DNA of 64,000 bases from Malaya genurostris (Eukaryota; Arthropoda; Insecta; Diptera; Culicidae): positions 70,222,172-70,286,171 of the forward strand of contig NC_080571.1 of assembly GCF_030247185.1 (NCBI RefSeq), given 5' to 3'. Of this stretch, positions 57,577 through 64,000 are shown piece after piece. A program made the position numbers and the translations under genes. Each line of letters opens with the position of its first letter. Position 1 is the stretch's first letter. The notes beneath the pieces are model-generated. The model made no database searches, was not told the DNA's origin, and saw only the letters and a program-made list of their open reading frames with translations.

Positions 57577-58133
57577 TTAAATTGAAACTCCAGTTTTCTT
57601 TATGAAATGATAAATAAGTTTCATGTATGAAAGGTCACGACAAGCAAGAATGTCTCGAACTGGGATATTGGATAGTCTACCTTGGGTACGCAAAGAATTT
57701 ATTAGTTGAGATCTGACATCACGATACTCCACGCATGTCCAAACGACATGATCAATATCTCGATAGCCTTCGCCACAAGCACAATGATTAGTCTCGGAGA
57801 GCCCAATTCGAAGGAGATGTGCATCTAACGTGTAGTGATTGGACATGAGTCTAGACATCACACGAATGAAATCTCTACTCACATCCAGTCCCCTGAACCA
57901 TGCCTTTGTCGATATTTTCGGAATAATTGAGTGCATCCACCGACCCAGATCATCTTTATCCCAAGAAGCTTGCCAGCTGGCAAGTGTTCTTTGGCGAGAC
58001 GAGCTATAGAATTCGTTGAAAGCAATTGGTCTCTCATAAATTTCACCCTCAATAGCACCACGTTTGGCTAAAATATCGGCTCTTTCATTGCCAGGAATGG
58101 AGCAATGAGCCGGGACCCAGACTACATATAGTG
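57577..58133 (-). pseudogene. I-clade ORF2: end of RNase H and C-terminal domain
   Basis: After a frameshift near 58133 the RNase H ends with VVWVPAHCSIPGNERADILA, where the His and the last acidic residue sit. The C-terminal domain follows, with a Cys/His motif CACGEGYRDIDHVVWTC typical of I-clade ORF2 tails. It ends KKTGVSI and a stop at 57577, followed by the 3' UTR. Confidence 0.85.
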
Positions 58134-59731
58134 ATTAGATAATTATTGTTCAATATGTCGTTCAGGCACTGTTTTATTTTGCCCAGGAAAAACGGTTCAG
58201 TCTTGCCAGTCATGTTTGAGCGAATGGCTTCAATTGCACTCAGACTATCTGTGAAGAGGAAATAATGGTTTGGAATTAATGTGACGATTACACTCAAACT
58301 ATATTGAACTGCTGCTAGCTCTGCTATATAAACAGATGCAGGTTCTTGAAGCCTAAATGAGGCCGAAACATTATTGTTGAACATACCAAACCCTGTCGCT
58401 TCTTCAATTCGCGATCCGTCCGTGTAAAACATTTTCTCAGAGTCAATATGCCTAAACTTACTTGAAAATATTTTTGGGATTTCCGTCGAACGTAGATGAT
58501 CCGGGATTCCACGCACTTCGCGCTGCATGGATGTATCGAAAAATAAAGTTGAGTCAGGGACATTTAGGAGGCTGACACGGATAGGAATATATCTTGAAGG
58601 GTTGATTTCCTGTGACATATGGTTAAAATATACTGTCATGAATTTTGTTTGAGATCGAAGCTCGACTAGTCGTTCGAAATTATTAATTACCATGGGATTC
58701 AGCACCTCACATCTTATTAGCAGGCGTGATGAAAGCTCCCAAAATCGATCTTTTAATGGAAGAACTCCCGCCAGAACTTCAAGACTCATTGTATGTGTCG
58801 AATGCATGCACCCTAAAGCAATTCGCAAACAACGATACTGAATTCGCTCCAGTTTGATAATATGAGAGTTTGCAGCGGAACGAAAGCAAACGCATCCATA
58901 TTCCATCACTGAAAGTATCGTTGTCTGATACAATTTTATTAGATCTTCCGGATGAGCACCCCACCAAGATCCTGTTATTGTTCGAAGAAAATTTACTCTT
59001 TGTTGGCATTTTGTTATCAGAAACCTAATGTGTCCTCCCCACGTGCATTTGGAATCGAACCACACCCCGAGGTATTTAAAAGTTAAAACCTGTTGGATCA
59101 TTCTTCCCATCATATGGAGCTGAAGCTGCGCGGGATCATGCTTTCTTGAAAAGACGACTAACTCTGTTTTCTCCGCAGAGAATTCGATACCAAGATGAAC
59201 AGCCCAATCGGACAAGTTATCTAAGGTATCTTGCAATGGTTTATGCAGATCAATAGCTTTGGGTCCAGTAACTGAAACCACGCCATCATCTGCCAATTCT
59301 CTTAGTGTACATGGGGTTACTAGACAGCTGTCAATGTCATTTACGTAAAAATTATAGAGGAGCGGACTGAGGCATGAGCCTTGCGGGAGACCCATGTAAC
59401 TATTTCTGAGTGTTGCCAAATCGCCATGTGAAAAATGCATGTGTTTCTCTGACAAAAGGTTGTGCAAATAATTATTTATAACCGCTGGGAGTCCATTTTG
59501 GTGAAGCTTGTCTGAAAGAACATCAATGGAAACTGAATCAAATGCTCCTTTAATGTCTAAAAATACAGATGCCATTTGTTGCTTTTGAGCGAAGGCAATT
59601 TGGATGTCAGACGAAAGTAATGCAAGGCAATCATTCGTCCCTTTATTTCTACGGAAGCCAAACTGAGTATCTGACAACAAACCGTTCGTCTCGACCCAAG
59701 TGTGCTCTGCGTAGGAACAGAATCTGGGCAA
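58085..59731 (-). pseudogene. I-clade ORF2: reverse transcriptase and RNase H
   Basis: 549 codons. RT: GLLSDTQFGFRRNKGTND, VFLDIKGAFDS, YMGLPQGSCLSPLLYNF and the catalytic LADDGV, where the usual Tyr/Phe before ADD reads Leu. Thumb and connection follow. RNase H residues appear in order: FYTDGSRIE, YIAELAAVQYSL and LFTDSLSAIEAI. The RT fingers (roughly 150 residues) are missing at the junction with the endonuclease frame at about 59735, so the protein is defective. A frameshift at the 3' end continues into the next fragment. Confidence 0.9.
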
Positions 59732-59734
59732 ACT

Positions 59735-60957
59735 TTCCTAGCAAAGTCAAATATCCATCGGTTCGAGTATTCATCACTCTCATTGCCCACGTTACGATTC
59801 CTCATTCGTCTGGCCGTGTTCCAAAGAGTGCTCATTAAGGTATCTCTTGACAAACCTTCGACAAAATGTCTCCAATAGCTACATTTTTTGGCTCGAAGTA
59901 TGCTCTTGTACTTGGTTTCTAAAACCATAAGTTTTTCAAAATTCTGAGGAGTTCCTCCTCCCCGTTTTAGAAACGTCTTGCAAGCATTTTGTTTTGCGAG
60001 TTTAGCCTCTGAGCACTCTTTGTCCCACCAGGGGTTGGGAGGCCTTCTGTTAGTCGTTGGCCCAGGAAAGCGTTTAGTTTGGGATTGTTCTGCTGCCTCC
60101 AGAATCGAACAAATGAGGAAGTCATATTCTTCAAGTGGAGGGAGCTCTTCCATTGAATTCAAAATACTAGAGATACTACTTTGGTATTTAATCCAGTCGA
60201 TATTTTTTGTCAAATCATATGGAATACTAGCGGAAGTAGCAATGCAATTGCTACTGCTAATTGAGATGATGATTGGTAAATGATCGCTACCGTGTAAATC
60301 AGGCAGTATTTTCCAGGTGCAATCTAGTCGAATTGATGTTGAGCAAAGAGATAGGTCTAATGCACTTGGGCGTGCCGGAGGTCTTGGGATCCGTGTCATG
60401 CTACCCATATTTAATACCGTCATGCTAAAATTGTCACAAATGTTTTGTATTAAAGATGATCTGCTATCATTGTAAACGGAACCCCACATAATACCGTGCG
60501 AATTTAAATCCCCCAGAATCAATCGTGGTGCAGGAAGGGCTTCAACCATTTCATTAAGCTGTTGCTGTCCAACTTGTGCTTTTGGAGGAATATAAACCGA
60601 AGCTATGCAAATATCTTTGCCTTTAATGTTTATTTGGCAAGCAACAACTTCTATACTAGAAGTTGAAGGGATGTTTAATCTATAAAAGGAATAGCATTTC
60701 TTAATTCCCAAAAGCACTCCACCATACGGAGAGTCTCTATCGAGACGTATAATGTTAAAATCATTAAAATTTAAAGCTATGTTTGAAGTAAGCCATGTTT
60801 CGCATAAAGCAAATACATCACATTTTTGACTATGCAATAATATTTTAAATGAATCAAGTTTTGGCATGATGCTTCGACAATTCCACTGCAGGACAGTGAT
60901 TGTATCATTTGCGACGGGTGATAAATTATCCATCAAAAGATACAAAACCTGAGACAA
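59735..60957 (-). pseudogene. I-clade ORF2: endonuclease domain
   Basis: From about 60930 (MDNLSPVAND) it reads an apurinic-type endonuclease with all main motifs: LQWNCRSIMPKL, FALCETWLTSN, IASVYIPPKAQ, LILGDLNSHG and GSDHLPIIIS. A linker with PPNPWWDKECSEAKLAK follows, typical of I- and R1-like ORF2 proteins. It ends at the deletion after FARKVCPDSV. The domain itself looks intact. Confidence 0.9.
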
Positions 60958-60973
60958 TTGGCCATTGAGCTGA

Positions 60974-61097
60974 TTACTGCTTCAAAAAGGTTCTAGCTAT
61001 TGGAAGGAATGCCATTATGAGGGTCTTTAAGGGTTCAGATATATTGAATGCTGAGAAAATCCATTCAACAATTTCCGAAAACTTCAGTAATCCTGTT
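60974..61097 (-). pseudogene. I-clade ORF1 C-terminal remnant
   Basis: The minus-strand frame LLKFSEIVEWIFSAFNISEP, then LKTLIMAFLPIARTFLKQ and a stop, lies just 5' of ORF2 and is cut by the 5' truncation at the target duplication. Position and character fit the end of ORF1; the zinc knuckles would lie in the missing part. Confidence 0.55.
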
Positions 61098-61303
61098 GGT
61101 AATTCTAATGGTATTGAGTAATATTTACTCACTCGAGCTAATTTTCCCATTTTTAGCACTGAGTAAATGTTACTCAGAATTTGACAACTACCATGTTTAC
61201 TCAAAAGTGAGTAAACAAACTTTACTCACTTTAGAGTAGTTCCACTTTTAACGAAAGTGAGTGAAATTGTACTCACTTTAGAGTATCATTGAACGAGCGT
61301 GTA

Positions 61304-61680
61304 GAAAAAAAATTGGCAATCGGCGTAGAAAAAAAAGAACCAGAAATATGAATAGAAAAAAAACGCGGAACTTCGGAAATCTGCGTAGAAAAAAAACGCG
61401 GAGTTTCGAAAACTTCGTTAAAAAAAACCGTGTAACTACGGAAATCCACGCAAAAAACCGCGTAAGTTTGGAAATCAAAGTAGATAAAAACGTCGAAAAT
61501 CCGCGTGGAAAAAAAGTAGGTGACTTCGGTTATCGACGCTAGAAAACCGTGTAACTTCGGAAATCCGCTTAAAAACACCGCATAAAAAGATGCTGCGTTA
61601 GTTAGAATCTGCGTAGAAAAAAATCACGTAAATTCGGAAATCTCCGTGGGAAATTTCGAAAATCAGATAACTTTGGCATC
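61304..61680 (+). repeat. Degenerate ~33-bp minisatellite, right part
   Basis: Repeats of AACTTCGGAAATC(C/T)GCGTAG followed by AAAAAAA and CGCG. It continues the array at 56385-56705. Phe/Arg-rich frames across it are translations of the repeat, not genes. Confidence 0.7.
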
Positions 61681-63954
61681 CGGTTAATGCACTGGCTTTT
61701 CCAGCTAGCGACTTTCCGCATAGAGCATGTATATCAGAACTTCTACATTTTCGGTTTTCTCATTCAAATTCCGCTTCAAAATAACCTAATCAAAAGACCA
61801 TTATTTAAAACAACACTAGTTGTTTCATTTGACATTTACATAAATATGGTGATGGGAGCAGCCCCCTGCTGGGCCGCTATTTTCTTGTGACCTACATCTT
61901 TTCCGTAAAGACGAAAACAGCGAAGAAATATGTTAACATAAATAAATGTTTGTTGATGCTAAATATCTGTGAGATTTGTTGAAATAAAGTTGATTTTTAT
62001 ATGTTTGATTATAATTGTGATATCGTTATGAAATGTGTGGTGCCAAATTGTAATACTGACTTTCACAATCGATGATGTGTTGTATTTCTCTTCATTTTGT
62101 TTACTTCGCTCTCACTGACTTGCTAGCTTTGAAAGCTTCAAACGCCCGAGATGTTGTCTACGATAGCACTGGCTACCCGAGTAAAGTCTAACATCAAAAT
62201 GAGAACACATTAAAATCTGATTATGATAGCAACATCAGATTGAAATCCTAATATGATATCGACTCAACAAATTTTCAATTATGATCACATTATGTTATCA
62301 TTTTGCTGTTTGAAGGCAACAGTTTTGTAAAACTCAAAATATGAAAATATTAAAATCAAAAAATGAAAATATTTAAATCAACAATCCATTGAAATTGAGC
62401 AAATTTCAAATGGCAACACAAAAATACAAAGTTAAGTTTCAATGGAAGAATTATTCCCTTAATCCTATGTTGCCTTTTACAAAAATGCTTTGACATCATG
62501 CTGAGATCCTGCAGTTGACCGCAACCGTGACCACGAAGAAACAATTTTTTCAACATTTTTCAACTTTTACGAAAACAGTACTCCTTATTTTTAACCACGA
62601 GAATATTGGTGTCAAACCACAAGTCTGGGAGGCATTAGATAAATTGGCGATCATCAGTACCACGTTTGTCTGAAGCAGGTCAATCTGAATAGTGGCTTTG
62701 GCATTCCCATCTCGCTGATCGTCTGCCGTAGAAGGAGCTTATTTCAGAATTTGATATGAAAAATATATTTGAGGTCATCGATTTTCTTCTAGATACGTTA
62801 AGTATCCGGTCCTGTAACAATTTTTGCGTTCAGTTTAAAAAAAATGTTTCGATATTTGTAATCATACGACGTCGCGAAGTTCATTTCAAAGTTTTTAGAC
62901 CATTATTTTCAGTGCATCCAGAAATTGGGGACCTGAATGGCGAAAATAATCTACTCGCCAAACCCGTTCTGAAAATACCCATAACTTTATATCAAACAGT
63001 ATGGAAAAATTCATTGTTTACGAAGTTCGAACATTGAATGTCTCAGATTTCAGAACCTAGAGCTAATTCTTAATAATACTTTAGTGGCTTAGAGGAGCCA
63101 TCAAGAAAATATATGTTTAATTTGTATATTCCTAAGTAGTCCACAAACTGTGCCTAAGACACTCCTCAAAACAATTCTCATTCCTAGTTATAAATGCTTA
63201 TAACTTCATATACTCACTAACGCTAGATACTATGAGAAGTATTTTATCAATCATCTAATAGATCTTGGAACTTCAATACACTTTTCCAAAGAAACCGTCT
63301 AACTAAATTTTCATTATTTTGAGTCACAGGACTAATTCTGCATCAAATGATCGTAAATTATAAGTCTACATAAGATCTAAAAATTTACTGAAGATATTCT
63401 GGTTCTATCTGTGGTCAGAGTCGAGATAATCGTTCATTGTCCCAATTAGTCGAAAAAACAAATGATCTGGAATACCTTATTGCCGGATTCCTAATTCACG
63501 TTCCCTGTGTTGTAGAAGACTTCACTGTAAACGGTCTTCGGAGCCTCTAAATTCGTATTTCAAAGTGATTACATGTGCGAGTTGTGTAAGATCAAGTAGA
63601 TAACTCAATTTAATTAAAAATAATGTTCGAATGCTACAGTTTTGGATACGAGAAGGACAAAGAGAACATTTTTATACTGTGCTCAAATAGCCACACTGCT
63701 ATTCACGGTGGATGCGGGAAGGAAGTGACGCAACGAAGGGAAGGCGGGAAGGAAGTGTGCTTTGACAGAAACTACCTGCATACAACTTTGTGAAACAACA
63801 CTGCTTGTCATATAACCGAATATTTTCCGTCTAGCTGCGAACTTTTTGCGATAGCTAGCACTTACAGTCCATAGCAATCGCAAAAAGTTCGCATTCCAAA
63901 TCTCCTAAATTCGAAACCGGATTCTCTCCACGATAGTGTGGGAGATTGCATAGT
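61681..63954. other. No gene recognised
   Basis: AT-rich; a 93-codon frame (62756-63037) has no domain. GCAACTTTTTGCG-type inverted words lie near 63837-63890 (TGCGAACTTTTTGCGA and its inverse), a short 16-bp foldback with a ~35-bp loop. Confidence 0.4.
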
Positions 63955-64000
63955 ATTTTTTTGTCGTGAATACGACTTACTTTACTATGGGGCGCCTTTT
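63955..64000 (+). repeat. 46-bp motif, second copy, cut by window end
   Basis: Matches 721-766 with two differences (C/T and T/C in the ATGGGG/GCC stretch). The copy at 721 leads, 275 bp later, to the TATA box at 1040, so the sequence beyond this window may hold another such promoter. Confidence 0.75.

Larger units (their letters stand above)
57187..61097 (-). mobile_element. I-clade LINE (MosquI-like), 5'-truncated
   Basis: Flanked by a 15-bp duplication, GGTAATTCTAATGGT, at 57172-57186 and 61098-61112. The poly(A) lies at 57187-57195 (as T's on the plus strand). From 5' to 3' on the minus strand: the C-terminus of ORF1 (to about 60974), then ORF2 with endonuclease, RT, RNase H and a Cys/His C-terminus. 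The RNase H plus this layout places it in the I clade. The 3' region at 57196-57576 is non-coding. Confidence 0.9.
56708..61301. mobile_element. TA-flanked DNA element, split by an I-clade LINE
   Basis: Inverted ends CACGCTCATTCAATGTTACT and CACGCTCGTTCAATGATACT (read from the right), with TA at 56706-56707 and 61302-61303. Without the LINE it is ~670 bp, close to the related 733-bp element at 39503. GAGTAA/TTACTC motifs crowd both ends. TA sites and 2-bp flanks fit Tc1/mariner-type mobilisation, but no transposase is present. Confidence 0.8.

Noticed and set aside
61273..61578. Phe/Arg-rich overlapping frames
   Set aside because: Translation of the ~33-bp minisatellite; the period explains the pattern.
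1..64000. Search for integrated viral gene fragments
   Set aside because: No frame showed recognisable viral polymerase, nucleoprotein or glycoprotein motifs; all RT signals belong to LINEs or the Penelope-like element.

Overview
This window is AT-rich animal DNA made almost entirely of mobile elements and their relics. The repeat families suggest a culicine mosquito: a Feilai-like tRNA-derived SINE, a MosquI-like I-clade LINE, a Jockey-clade LINE, a Penelope-like element, DD37E and DD37D mariner-group transposons, and an abundant repeat ending CACCACTAGGTGGATTAAA. I assign no species. I see no rRNA, no intact tRNA, no CRISPR array and no convincing host gene. All boundaries and similarities were read by eye.

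Layout. 0-4.5 kb: a TATA promoter, then a broken Jockey LINE whose gag is split by a 409-bp hairpin element. 5.06-7.37 kb: two nearly identical 1,155-bp units in tandem, with terminal inverted repeats. 9.9-12.8 kb: a mariner deletion derivative carrying a nested repeat, then a perfect 106-bp-arm palindrome. 16.2-19.9 kb: an inverted pair of ~0.5-kb repeats, a truncated LINE and a Helentron-like end. 20.8-21.5 kb: an irritans-type mariner without its catalytic core. 28.8-30.9 kb: a SINE split by a DD37D transposon, then a LINE 3' fragment. 31.6-36.6 kb: copies of the abundant dispersed repeat. 37.5-40.2 kb: two MITEs and a mariner relic. 41.0-45.1 kb: an older repeat split by a Penelope-like element and a 1.6-kb non-coding element, then a second hairpin element. 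45.8-48.7 kb: a DD37E transposon, a TTA-flanked MITE and a head-to-head palindromic mariner. 52.2-56.3 kb: one dispersed-repeat copy split by a second 1.6-kb non-coding element and a second DD37E transposon. 56.4-61.7 kb: a minisatellite split by a TA-flanked DNA element, itself split by an I-clade LINE.

Target-site duplications make the insertion order readable in many places. The most unusual item is the 1.6-kb non-coding element at 42.6 and 52.4 kb. Both copies share both end points and have 22-23 bp direct duplications, with no terminal inverted repeats and no coding capacity. The hairpin element at 1.46 and 44.9 kb (12-13 bp duplications, AT-rich tail, nearly perfect long hairpin) is the second candidate for an undescribed family. 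No transposase or reverse transcriptase in the window looks intact.
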